A stretch of DNA of 37,041 bases from Kiritimatiellia bacterium (GTDB lineage: Bacteria; Verrucomicrobiota; Kiritimatiellia; RFP12; UBA1067). Where the stretch lies: assembly GCA_017406465.1 (NCBI GenBank), contig JAFQYM010000049.1, positions 1-37,041 on the forward strand, in the 5' to 3' direction. The notes under the pieces were generated by a model that worked only from the letters and a program-made list of their open reading frames with translations, did no database searches and was not told where the DNA came from. Below, one piece after another: positions 7,837 to 15,919 of the stretch (position 1 is its first letter; each line of letters opens with the position of its first letter). The position numbers were made by a program, and so were the translations under genes.

Positions 7837-9042
7837 TCAATACAGGAATCCGAAAAGCCAAAGCGGAATCTTGTTTCCGAATCCGACTTCGGTATCGTCG
7901 TTTACGACGAATGAATTCGGCAAGTCCTTGATCTGATCAAACCCCTTGCCCCTTCCACCAATCTCGAAGAGCCAGCGTCCGTCGACGAGGAAGTCGCCTT
8001 TGGCCGGATACGTCACCGCATGGGCATGCCGAAGCTGTCCTAGGAAGAACGTTTCGCGGATCGTTCCCTGATTCGGGCTTGCCACAAGGGCTCTCATGAG
8101 ATTCGGATTGCTGCAGTATATCTTGTCTGGAGTCGGAAGGTGCTTGAGGTTTTCCTTTTCCGCATTGCTCAAGAGGGAAAGTAGTCCGGCCCGCTCCAGC
8201 GCGTACAGCATCTTCAAGCCCTGTTTCCTGTCAGTCCCAAGTTCGCGATACAGCTTGTCCATGTTCGGCGTAAGCGGTGCGGAAGACGCAAGGACGCTCA
8301 GCATCCGCCTCGTCTTGCGTATGGTCATGGGCTCGACATCCTCAATCTCTGGATAGTCAACCTCCAGAACCTGGTTGACGGTGGCGACAATGCGATTCAG
8401 GTAATGGCGGGGTTCTTCCTTGTAGAACGGATAATACCCCTTTTCAAGATAAGCGTCGAAATAGGCAAGCACCGGGAACTTCCTGCTCACGGACCTGGCA
8501 AGCTGCACATGCTTTGAAAGGATTTCTTCAAGCGATATCGCAGGCATGTCGGCGACACCTTCGAACTTCAGGTACTCCCTGAAGGAAAGGCCGTCAAGGG
8601 CATACGGCGTCTGGCGCCGCGAAAGATCCCCACCGCGCTTCTCCAACTTCAGCAACGACGAGCCCGAATAAACAACCTTGAGCCGCTTGAGGTTGTCGTT
8701 AAGGCTCTTTACCAAATCCTGCCAGTTGGCAAGTTTGTGCACTTCGTCCAGAAATATATGAGTGCCACCATGCGAAAGATGGTACTCTGCAAGCGTATAC
8801 GTCTCCTTTGCATCCAGCCAGACATTGTCAAGCGACACGTACAACGCCTTCCCCGAATCGTCGAACTCGGATATATGCTGCAACATCATCGTCGTCTTTC
8901 CTACGCCCCTGGCCCCCTTTATGCAAAGCAGACGAGTATCCCAGTCTATCTCCGAATAGAGATAGCGCTTAAACGCCATCGACGTCTCCGCAACAAGATC
9001 AGCCGACATCCTGAATATCTTCTCTCTACTCGATTCGTCCAT
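7837..9042 (-). CDS. AAA-family ATPase of the AAA_14/DUF4143 type
   Basis: A 401-residue protein with Walker A GARGVGKTT (residues 43-51), Walker B HIFLDEVHK (about 95-103) and a sensor segment VVYSGSSLLKLEK, followed by a C-terminal region like DUF4143, which carries a nuclease-like fold (FLVDGRWLFEIGGRGKG near the end). Such proteins are widespread in anaerobes, often in many copies, and their cellular role is not settled. It stands alone between hisG and a gene remnant. The start has AAGGGAG upstream. Two copies of an 18-bp palindrome, each tied to a GATAAT box, precede it, which suggests repression by its own product or an unseen regulator. The GC content is lower than that of its neighbours, in keeping with an accessory gene. 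Confidence 0.85.
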   Translation of the reverse strand: MDESSREKIFRMSADLVAETSMAFKRYLYSEIDWDTRLLCIKGARGVGKTTMMLQHISEFDDSGKALYVSLDNVWLDAKETYTLAEYHLSHGGTHIFLDEVHKLANWQDLVKSLNDNLKRLKVVYSGSSLLKLEKRGGDLSRRQTPYALDGLSFREYLKFEGVADMPAISLEEILSKHVQLARSVSRKFPVLAYFDAYLEKGYYPFYKEEPRHYLNRIVATVNQVLEVDYPEIEDVEPMTIRKTRRMLSVLASSAPLTPNMDKLYRELGTDRKQGLKMLYALERAGLLSLLSNAEKENLKHLPTPDKIYCSNPNLMRALVASPNQGTIRETFFLGQLRHAHAVTYPAKGDFLVDGRWLFEIGGRGKGFDQIKDLPNSFVVNDDTEVGFGNKIPLWLFGFLY

Positions 9043-9057
9043 TTTTACAATCTCCCT

Positions 9058-9116
9058 TAGGGTTTGAAAACCCTATTATCGGCGAGATTTAGGGTTTCAA
9101 AACACTACGTATTATC
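9058..9116 (-). promoter_or_regulatory. Duplicated promoter/operator module of the ATPase gene
   Basis: Two 18-bp palindromes have centres 32 bp apart: TAGGGTTTGAAAACCCTA (9058-9075, perfect 8-bp arms) and TAGGGTTTCAAAACACTA (9090-9107, one mismatch). On the minus strand each follows or overlaps a GATAAT box (9079-9074 and 9116-9111; the latter is preceded by TGG). A bound protein would cover the start sites. Confidence 0.6.
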
Positions 9117-9135
9117 CCATATCGGCGTCCGCATG

Positions 9136-9309
9136 TCAAGACGCCCCCTGGCCTTTGTCGCCCTTGAGCGAAACATACTGAAAGAACTTCCGCGTCTCGT
9201 CGCGCGAGACGGCGTGACGCGCCCTTCTCACGTTGCGCGGCAATTCCGCCGCGACATCAAGTCCAACCGTCGCATCAACCGTATCCCAAAGTCCGAGATA
9301 GGCGACCCT
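9136..9309 (-). pseudogene. Remnant of a DUF2235-type hydrolase gene
   Basis: An open stretch of 57 codons ends at a stop at 9136 and has an in-frame stop just above it at 9310. It reads RVAYLGLWDTVDATVGLDV, then RRARHAVSRDETRKFF. The GxWDTV and ARHAxxxDExRxxF signatures fit the DUF2235 alpha/beta-hydrolase family (Tle1-like phospholipase effectors and relatives). Neither the nucleophile-elbow region nor any N-terminus is present, and there is no start codon. It is best read as the decayed middle of a once larger gene. The family call rests on these two motifs only. Confidence 0.45.
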
Positions 9310-9402
9310 TCATTCTCCCCCTTCCGAACACTCCGCGTCTCCATGACTTTACATTTTACATCCGCGTTTCCGTTTTCCGGACTATGGCCCCGCGTGCCGC
9401 TC

Positions 9403-9424
9403 AAACGCGCAAGATGCGCGTTTT
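9403..9424. terminator. Hairpin terminator after the GH106 gene
   Basis: An 8-bp perfect stem (AAACGCGC / GCGCGTTT) with a 5-base loop lies about 30 bases beyond the GH106 stop. A T-run follows in the plus direction and T bases lie in the stem on the minus strand, so it may stop transcription both ways. Confidence 0.55.
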
Positions 9425-9454
9425 ACCATCTCGCCGCCCCCATCACAGGGCGAT

Positions 9455-12127
9455 TCACTGTCCCCCGCCTGTTCCTGACGAATGTAGGCGAAGAATGGCA
9501 GTTCGATCGAGAAGTCCGGCATCATGGTACGGAGAACCTGGTTTCGGGCCATTCTTGGTCCATGTCATCCGCTCTTCCTCGGGCAGAGAAGCATCATGCA
9601 CAAGTGCGTTGTACCAAGTTGAAGTCACTTCCACGCGGATATCCGCCCTTCCTCCCTCAAGAAACGGCGTAATGTCGCAGGAATACGGCTCGCACCAGAG
9701 GTCGACCGCCTTCTTCCCGTTGATATAAACCGTCGCCCAATCGCGGACTTTCCCGAGATTCAGAATGCCGCCAGACACCGCCTCTACCTTTCCTTCGTAC
9801 GTTCGTTTGACGGCCCATGCCGGATACTCCGCAAGTGGCTTGAGTTCCACGGCCACTGAAGCGGACGCATCTCGGCGTCTTGCCGCAAGATAGTCCGAAT
9901 AGGGCGACTCTTCGCCAGAAACCGGGTCGTAAACCACTGGATTGCCCTTTCCTGCAGCCGGGAATTGGAAGAACCTGGACGTTCCGTCCTTTTCCGCGAC
10001 AAAGAACAGCTCGGTGTCTGCATCGCGACGCTGAAACCATCCCGCGACCTCAGCGGGATCCCTGCCCAGGAACTTCTCGAACGGCGAGGGCCAGTCGGGA
10101 ACGAAGTCGCCTCTAACAATCCGTGCACCCCTATTCGCAAGCTCGGCAAGCTTCGCCTCGGTTGCGGGCAGAAGGAATGTATCCTTTGGAATCCAGATCA
10201 CACGGTACATAGCACCGTCGGGCAATACGATTCGTCCGTTATCCACATCGACGCGAGTCATTAGAGCGTCGTTGTTGAGGTAGTCATATTTGTAGCGGTT
10301 GCCGAACATCAGTTCGCGTTCACTGGGTCTATAACCAACGTCGTCGCCAAGATACATCAGGATGTCCACCGCCGGAAGGCCTCGTTCCAGTTCCGCTCCG
10401 CAGCGCTCAATATACTTCGAGAAATGCTTAAGGAACGGCCACCACGTCTGTTCTCTGAGAAATGGCGATCCTATGCCTGCGCCAAAGCTCGTGGACGGCG
10501 GCTTGCCGCCGACAACAGGATTGTGCGTATATGTGTGAAGCACAACGTGCGTCACCCCTCTCGCAAAATGCTCGTCGACGATCTTCTTCCAGTCCTTGAA
10601 GTTCTCGTCGAAAGTAAGCTCGAAGCTCGTCAGCGCCTCGGCGGAAACGCGGCGCTTCCCGTAGACGTGCGCCGCCGAAACGCACGGAAGAATGGGCTTG
10701 AAGTCGAAACTTCCAACGAAACCCTCGTTGCGGTGCGGACTCCAGAATTCGCACATCGGCTCGTCCGCGAACTTCCAGAAGCGCAGCAAATCGCCTGGGA
10801 TGACGTCGCCGAACGCTGTCTCGTACTGCACGGACATGCCGTTTTCGCGCGCAAGGCGGGCGATTGTGCCATAGTAGTTCTCCTCAACGAGCCGGGAGCA
10901 GACGTTGCGCCAGTCGAGAAGGAACCTCTCGGTCTCCGCCTCATTCTTCAGGACGTATCCGAAAAGCGCCGGAAGCCACGGTCTCAGCGCATATCCGGCG
11001 CGTTGCTCGAACTCCTCCTCCATCTTCCACGTCCAAGTCTGGCATCCGCACTCCCAGCTGTCCACTAGAGTCCCGTCGATCTTGACGCCGGCTTTAAGAA
11101 GTTTGCCGAGATAGCCCGCGAAGTTCGCCTCAAACCCTCTGGCGTCCATCTTGTCGCATTCCCAGCCAGTTCCCTCCGGCGGTGCAGGATGGTTGCGTCT
11201 CTTCGCGTTGACATGCCCGAAGACAAGAGTTCGCTCGCCCTTGGTCTTCACAGGCGACGCATTCGTGGACATCGCGAAGCTGCGGTACGCCCAGCCCGCC
11301 TTCGCCTCCCACATGTCGAGACGCGGCTCCGCCATCCACGAACCGTTCAGCTTCTTGCGCGGATAATGACTGCTCTCGGCGTAGTAGAACAGCTTCATGC
11401 CGGAAATCGAAAAGCCCGGAACTCGAAACGTCATCCTGACTACGTCCTGCCAGGCGCCACGCGGGCACCTGACGCGGAACTTCTCCTTCGGGCCGTCGCA
11501 AAGGACAATGTCCGCATCCGGCTCATATGCCCATGCATGATTTATCTGCCGCGGGTTGGGGACTGTTATCGACATGTCCGTGGAATCCTCGAGCGGGAAA
11601 GTCACCTCTCCTATCTCGCGATAGTCGTCATCCGCGTCAAATGCGGGCTTCTTGCCGGGCTCGAAGCAGACGAGCCTACGCATCGCCTTGTCTGGCGTGA
11701 TCCACGGCCCGCCGGACATCGACCACCCCGGGCAGTTCTGCATCTTGAAGGTGAGCCCACGCCTATGACACTCCGTCTCTATGAACTTGACAAGATCGAC
11801 CCAGCTCTCGCTCAGACATGGAATCATGTTCGTAACGCCGGGCCACGGCTCCTCCTTCGCCCAGCCGCCGTGAAAGAACTGGATTCCCCCCAGGCCCGCC
11901 TCCGCGATTGCGGCAATGTCGGCGGCAATGCCTTCTTTGGAAGCGTTGCCGCCAATTATGTGAAACCATGTTTCAGGTCGGCAGGAGGGACGCTCGTCGG
12001 AACAAGGCGTGCGCAGCATGCCGCGATGCGCGAGACTGTCGGTCCTGTCAGATTTCGGCAACCCGATGCAGGCCGACACCGCACCGGCGGCAAGTGCCGC
12101 GCATAAGAGCTCCTTGCGTGTGAACAT
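9455..12127 (-). CDS. GH106-type alpha-L-rhamnosidase lipoprotein
   Basis: An 890-residue exported protein. The N-terminus (MFTRKELLCAALAAGAVSAC) has a twin-basic start and a lipobox-like AVSAC, suggesting a lipoprotein. The segment RPETWFHIIGGNASKEGIAADIAAIAEAGLGG is the signature opening of GH106-like enzymes. The catalytic half continues with GTLVDSWECG, VQYETAFGD, HRNEGFVGSFDFK and SAEALTSFE. A galactose-binding-like domain lies at the C-terminus (about 790-890), ending DAGLLDRTAILRL. GH106 enzymes remove terminal alpha-L-rhamnose, for example from pectic rhamnogalacturonans. The ATG has AGGAG upstream. The gene has its own possible promoter and a terminator, so it can be expressed apart from the surface operon upstream. 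Substrate is inferred from family only. Confidence 0.82.
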   Translation of the reverse strand: MFTRKELLCAALAAGAVSACIGLPKSDRTDSLAHRGMLRTPCSDERPSCRPETWFHIIGGNASKEGIAADIAAIAEAGLGGIQFFHGGWAKEEPWPGVTNMIPCLSESWVDLVKFIETECHRRGLTFKMQNCPGWSMSGGPWITPDKAMRRLVCFEPGKKPAFDADDDYREIGEVTFPLEDSTDMSITVPNPRQINHAWAYEPDADIVLCDGPKEKFRVRCPRGAWQDVVRMTFRVPGFSISGMKLFYYAESSHYPRKKLNGSWMAEPRLDMWEAKAGWAYRSFAMSTNASPVKTKGERTLVFGHVNAKRRNHPAPPEGTGWECDKMDARGFEANFAGYLGKLLKAGVKIDGTLVDSWECGCQTWTWKMEEEFEQRAGYALRPWLPALFGYVLKNEAETERFLLDWRNVCSRLVEENYYGTIARLARENGMSVQYETAFGDVIPGDLLRFWKFADEPMCEFWSPHRNEGFVGSFDFKPILPCVSAAHVYGKRRVSAEALTSFELTFDENFKDWKKIVDEHFARGVTHVVLHTYTHNPVVGGKPPSTSFGAGIGSPFLREQTWWPFLKHFSKYIERCGAELERGLPAVDILMYLGDDVGYRPSERELMFGNRYKYDYLNNDALMTRVDVDNGRIVLPDGAMYRVIWIPKDTFLLPATEAKLAELANRGARIVRGDFVPDWPSPFEKFLGRDPAEVAGWFQRRDADTELFFVAEKDGTSRFFQFPAAGKGNPVVYDPVSGEESPYSDYLAARRRDASASVAVELKPLAEYPAWAVKRTYEGKVEAVSGGILNLGKVRDWATVYINGKKAVDLWCEPYSCDITPFLEGGRADIRVEVTSTWYNALVHDASLPEEERMTWTKNGPKPGSPYHDAGLLDRTAILRLHSSGTGGGQ

Positions 12128-12157
12128 ATCGTGCTCCTCGTCATGCCTTCAAGAGTT

Positions 12158-12163
12158 ATTACA
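12158..12163 (-). promoter_or_regulatory. Possible -10 box of the GH106 gene
   Basis: On the minus strand TGGTGTAAT (12166-12158) differs by one base from the TGGTATAAT box seen before many genes here. It lies about 30 bases before the ATG, which has an AGGAG ribosome site. Confidence 0.45.
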
Positions 12164-12186
12164 CCATAATTCGCCGCGAGGCCGTC

Positions 12187-13185
12187 TCAGCGCAGATTGC
12201 GGCGACCCTTCTTCCTGAGGTACGTGATCAGTTCCTTGGGCCGGTCGGTCTGTATTATCGTGGCCTTGCGGTCGAGGCACCAGCCCCAGCTTCCGTCAGG
12301 GTCGCCATTGAACCCGCGCTCGTCCGTGTGGCCGGCGCACAGGGAGTCCCAAAGTGTGTTGATCCAGATGCGCGGGCCGTTCTTGTCCTGTACACGCTCT
12401 AGCCGCTCCAGCACATCAAGCGGCTCCTCGGTCTTGAAGCAGAGTTCGTATCCAAACGGGATGCGCTCCGCCTTCTGCCACGCGTTGAAGCCCTTGACGG
12501 CGTTCGGCCTGTTGATGTTGAGTATGGGCATGTACAGGAACGTACCGTCGGCAATCCCGCCCCACAGCTCTCCCATCCTTTCCTTGAGGGCGTTCGGCGA
12601 GAAACCGCCCTTGAGCACGACCTCGCGCTCCATTCCGCAGCGACGCACGCACTCGGCTATGCCCTTGGGATCGCGGGGAAACTTGTCGAGGTTCACGAGA
12701 ATCTTGCCGCGGGTGATGTTGAAAGCCTCTTCCAGCGACAGTATCCTGTAGTTGGTGAGAGTCTTCCCGTCGGAGCTCCTGAGGCGGAACTTCTTGAGTT
12801 CCTCCAGCGTATAGTCGGCGCATGCGCCCTTTCCGTCCGTCACTCGGTCTATGACATCGTCGTGCAGAAGCACGTAGCGCCCGTCCTTCGTCTTGGCTAC
12901 GTCGATCTCGACAATGTCGGCGCCATGGTTTATCGCACCTTTTATCGCGCCGACGGAGTTCTCAGGCGCATGCCGCCAGTCGCCCCGGTGCATCACCACG
13001 AAGACGTAGTCCCTGTCGGAACTTTCGAGCTTCGCCCTTATCCTCTCGGCTCGCGTCATCCCGTGCGTTGCGGCGCCTTCTTTCGCATCCGCATGCAGAT
13101 ACATCCCCAGCGCCGCGACGGCGCACAGCGCGACGGCCAGGACTGACCTCATGCTGTTGCCAAAACGGTTGTTTTTTCCGGTCAT
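12187..13185 (-). CDS. Secreted glycerophosphodiester phosphodiesterase (first paralogue)
   Basis: A 332-residue GDPD-family protein. The TIM-barrel motif runs VVMHRGDWRHAPENS, then ADIVEIDVAKTKDGRYVLLHDDVIDR, which supplies the catalytic His pair and the metal-binding Glu/Asp residues. The family cleaves glycerophosphodiesters to sn-glycerol 3-phosphate and an alcohol. A signal peptide follows Met12 (MRSVLAVALCAVAALGMYLHADA), so it acts outside the cytoplasm. The chosen start at 13185 overlaps the stop of the C10 protease gene as ATGA, which suggests coupled translation; starting at Met12 is possible. It is the last gene of the surface operon. The second paralogue at 22357 shares the order of motifs through to the C-terminus (IWINT.WDSL, WGW). 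Confidence 0.9.
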   Translation of the reverse strand: MTGKNNRFGNSMRSVLAVALCAVAALGMYLHADAKEGAATHGMTRAERIRAKLESSDRDYVFVVMHRGDWRHAPENSVGAIKGAINHGADIVEIDVAKTKDGRYVLLHDDVIDRVTDGKGACADYTLEELKKFRLRSSDGKTLTNYRILSLEEAFNITRGKILVNLDKFPRDPKGIAECVRRCGMEREVVLKGGFSPNALKERMGELWGGIADGTFLYMPILNINRPNAVKGFNAWQKAERIPFGYELCFKTEEPLDVLERLERVQDKNGPRIWINTLWDSLCAGHTDERGFNGDPDGSWGWCLDRKATIIQTDRPKELITYLRKKGRRNLR

Positions 13186-15896
13186 TGCATATTCTGCATT
13201 GTAGTCCCTGTGTCGACAGGCCTGATCTTCGCTTTGAAGAACCGAGGCGAGCCCAGGGCGTCGATGCGTTCAAACGTCAGCACGGCCCTGGCGGTGGCCC
13301 CCGCCTGGCCCACGTCTATCGCCAACGGCTCTTCGACCAGCGGCTCGCCGTCGGTGCCGACATTTGGCGTCACCCCTGCGTAAAGAGCCGCCTTGCCGTT
13401 CACGGACGCGTCATCCGCCCGCACGGCGCGTCGCCAGAGACGCACTTCGACGGACGCAGTGTCGCCGTCGACCGTTATGCCGTCGACAGTGAAGCTGTAG
13501 TTGTTCTTGAAATCCTCGAAGTCGCACTCGCCGCCCATCAGGTCGAGGTTGAGCAGATGCGCCGCCGAGAGGTCGTCCGCCGTCATGAGCGCAAGGCGGG
13601 CCTTCAGTCCGTCGTAGTCGTCGAAGCCGTTGAGCCAGTCCGCAAGCTTCTGCGTCAGCGCGCCAACACCCCCCTTCAGCACCGTGTCGCCCGCCGCGAA
13701 GGCAAGAACCGTGTCATCGTACGTCCCGAGAATCGATGTTACGCTTCCGGTTCCGTCGAATCCAACGCAGCCCACGCTCTTCGGCGTGTCGCCGCTTGCA
13801 AATGCGAATGTGTTCGTCGTCCCGTGGGCCAGCCTGTTCGTCGTTCCTCCATCGCCGACGACCGCGACCTTGTACGTTCCGTTTGTCATGTCCAGCGCAA
13901 ACGCAAACGTGTAGTCCGTGCCGGTCGCGGGGGTGATCCCGTCGGCCTGCACGTCAAGCCATTTTGCCGCGCCGTCAACGCCGGCGCAGACCTGGAAGCA
14001 TCCGTTCGTGCCTATTCTGACAGCGGCCTTCACGTCTTCGCTGGAACCGTCGCCGTCTCCGCTCTGGAACGCGAAATTGACCGTCGTCACGACGTTGACG
14101 TTGCGTCCGTCCGAGCCGGAGCCGGCCGTGAACTCCTCGCCGCCGGCGAACTCTATCCGTCCGTCGATGTATTCGGACGAGTCCCGCCACGAGCCCGTAA
14201 TCTCCCAATGCTCCTCGTCTTCCTCGATCCACTTCAGCTCCTCGCCGGGCCGCGAAAGCACGAGGTCGTGCCCTGTCGAGTTGCTGGTGGATCCCGACCC
14301 GGTGATGTACTCGTCGCTTGTCGTGCCGGACACCGTCCTGGACGCCGAAACTGTGGTCGTCGACCCGGAGGCTGATGCGTACCCCCTGTGTTTCGCAGAG
14401 ACAGTATACTTCTTCGTGCTGGAAGACGGAGGCAGTATGAGGGCGTATATGCCGCGCTCGTCGGACGTGGCCTCAGCCACGGCGCCGCCGGCCAGCGTCG
14501 CCGTCACCTTCGCCCCAGGCACTGGATTGCCGCTCTCGTCGAGCACGCGGCCGCTCGCAATGGGAGATTCGGCCTTCTCGACTGTGAATATGCTGTGGAC
14601 CACCACGGTAAAGTTCGTGTAATGGTAGTATGAGGTGTCTATGAGATCCTGGGTGTACCAGGCGTTGGCGCTTCCGTCCCATCCCATGTTGTAGTGGACG
14701 TAGAGGGTTCCGCCGCTGTAGCCATAGCCGTCGGCGACTATCGAATGCCGGGAGTCGCGCGATTCGTCGCTCACGCGATGCCCTGCCACCGCCACCGCCA
14801 CGGGACGCTTCGCGTCGAGACTGGGCAGGATTATGCTGTTGAACTCCTCCGCGTCGAGACCGTCGCCTCTGTACACCATTGCCGCGTACGAATACCCGAA
14901 CACGTTCCTGAGCGTCTTGTAGATGTCGGTCGTATGGCTCCCGCTCCCCGACTCTGCATACGCCATGCCCAGCGCGACTCCAGAGTCGTAGCACAGCCGT
15001 CCGATCGCACTGCAGTACATCGACACCGACTCGGGGTCCGTCTTCGATTTCTCCGCGTAGTCGTTTATGTTGACAAGCATGCTGTCCCAGTCGTACGTGC
15101 CGCCTTTCATCGTCAGCTTCGTCGCCGTGCCGTCGACCTGGCACGTGAACGTCTTGGCCTCCACTGCGCGTCTTGGCCACTTGAAGTAGCGCATTATCTG
15201 GGCAGAGGCCGTTGCGACGCATCCGCACACATAGTTGTTGGGCGTATAGTAGTTGAAGCATTTTGCGGCGCCGTTCTTGCCGCCTATGGTGTCCTGCCCC
15301 CACTTCGTCTTGACAAGCGCCGGAACGCGAAGGTCGGACGGATTCTTGGTGAGCGCATATTCGCGCGGCAAGGCGTTGGCGTCTTCCTGGCCGCGCCGCG
15401 AGGCGAGCAGCGCAGCCCATTTCCTCTCGTTTGCGGTTCCTGCCGCGCTTTTTAGGAGGCGCCGTCCGCCGCCTGCGGCGTTCGCCGTCTCCACTGCCTT
15501 TGTATCCTCAACCATGGCGTCCGACGCCGCCTTGACGCTCCCCGAAAGCAACACCCACAGCGGATTGTCGTCCGTCGCAACGAACTCGCCTTCGTCCGAA
15601 TACGCTATGACCGGCGTCATCTTCGTCTCGGCCGAAGTCACGACGTACCCGCGCTTCGCCCCGTCTTCGCCGCGGATGGATACTGCATGGAACCTGCCTG
15701 TCCCGCCGCTCCCCTTGTAAGAATCGACGTTCGACACGATTCCTGCCGCGAGCTTGGAACACCCCATTGCCGCGCCCGATGCGAGCCAGTTTTCGACGGC
15801 TGTCTTGGCCTCGTCTGCGGAAACCTCCTCCGCAAACGCAAGGGTCGTCGGCAGCAATGCCGCCGCGACCAATGCAATTCTTGTGAGTCCGTGCAT
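13182..15896 (-). CDS. Secreted C10-family (streptopain-like) cysteine protease with extra C-terminal domains
   Basis: The protein has 904 residues from ATG 15896; a GTG at 15923 that overlaps the upstream stop (GTGA) is an alternative start adding 9 residues. After a signal peptide comes a Spi-like prodomain (GYVVTSAETKMTPVIAYSDEGEF). The C10 catalytic domain follows: Cys in YVCGCVATASAQIMRYFKWP (about residue 226) and His in SRHSIVADGYGY (about 384), as in streptopain. A carboxypeptidase-regulatory-like beta-sandwich lies at about 445-505, then a Ser/Thr-rich linker, then a LamG-like module at about 560-727 that also occurs at the end of the neighbouring beta-helix protein. A further C-terminal domain (about 740-900) carries no motif I recognise. 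It probably acts on the surface or is shed. The gene is translationally coupled to the glycerophosphodiesterase downstream. Confidence 0.88.
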   Translation of the reverse strand: MHGLTRIALVAAALLPTTLAFAEEVSADEAKTAVENWLASGAAMGCSKLAAGIVSNVDSYKGSGGTGRFHAVSIRGEDGAKRGYVVTSAETKMTPVIAYSDEGEFVATDDNPLWVLLSGSVKAASDAMVEDTKAVETANAAGGGRRLLKSAAGTANERKWAALLASRRGQEDANALPREYALTKNPSDLRVPALVKTKWGQDTIGGKNGAAKCFNYYTPNNYVCGCVATASAQIMRYFKWPRRAVEAKTFTCQVDGTATKLTMKGGTYDWDSMLVNINDYAEKSKTDPESVSMYCSAIGRLCYDSGVALGMAYAESGSGSHTTDIYKTLRNVFGYSYAAMVYRGDGLDAEEFNSIILPSLDAKRPVAVAVAGHRVSDESRDSRHSIVADGYGYSGGTLYVHYNMGWDGSANAWYTQDLIDTSYYHYTNFTVVVHSIFTVEKAESPIASGRVLDESGNPVPGAKVTATLAGGAVAEATSDERGIYALILPPSSSTKKYTVSAKHRGYASASGSTTTVSASRTVSGTTSDEYITGSGSTSNSTGHDLVLSRPGEELKWIEEDEEHWEITGSWRDSSEYIDGRIEFAGGEEFTAGSGSDGRNVNVVTTVNFAFQSGDGDGSSEDVKAAVRIGTNGCFQVCAGVDGAAKWLDVQADGITPATGTDYTFAFALDMTNGTYKVAVVGDGGTTNRLAHGTTNTFAFASGDTPKSVGCVGFDGTGSVTSILGTYDDTVLAFAAGDTVLKGGVGALTQKLADWLNGFDDYDGLKARLALMTADDLSAAHLLNLDLMGGECDFEDFKNNYSFTVDGITVDGDTASVEVRLWRRAVRADDASVNGKAALYAGVTPNVGTDGEPLVEEPLAIDVGQAGATARAVLTFERIDALGSPRFFKAKIRPVDTGTTMQNMQ

Positions 15897-15919
15897 TTTA
15901 GTCTCGCGACATTCCGGTG

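Noticed and set aside
9064..9672. A 202-codon plus-strand frame between the ATPase and the GH106 gene
   Set aside because: It starts inside the operator palindromes, overlaps the DUF2235 remnant and the GH106 3' end on the other strand, and resembles no protein.
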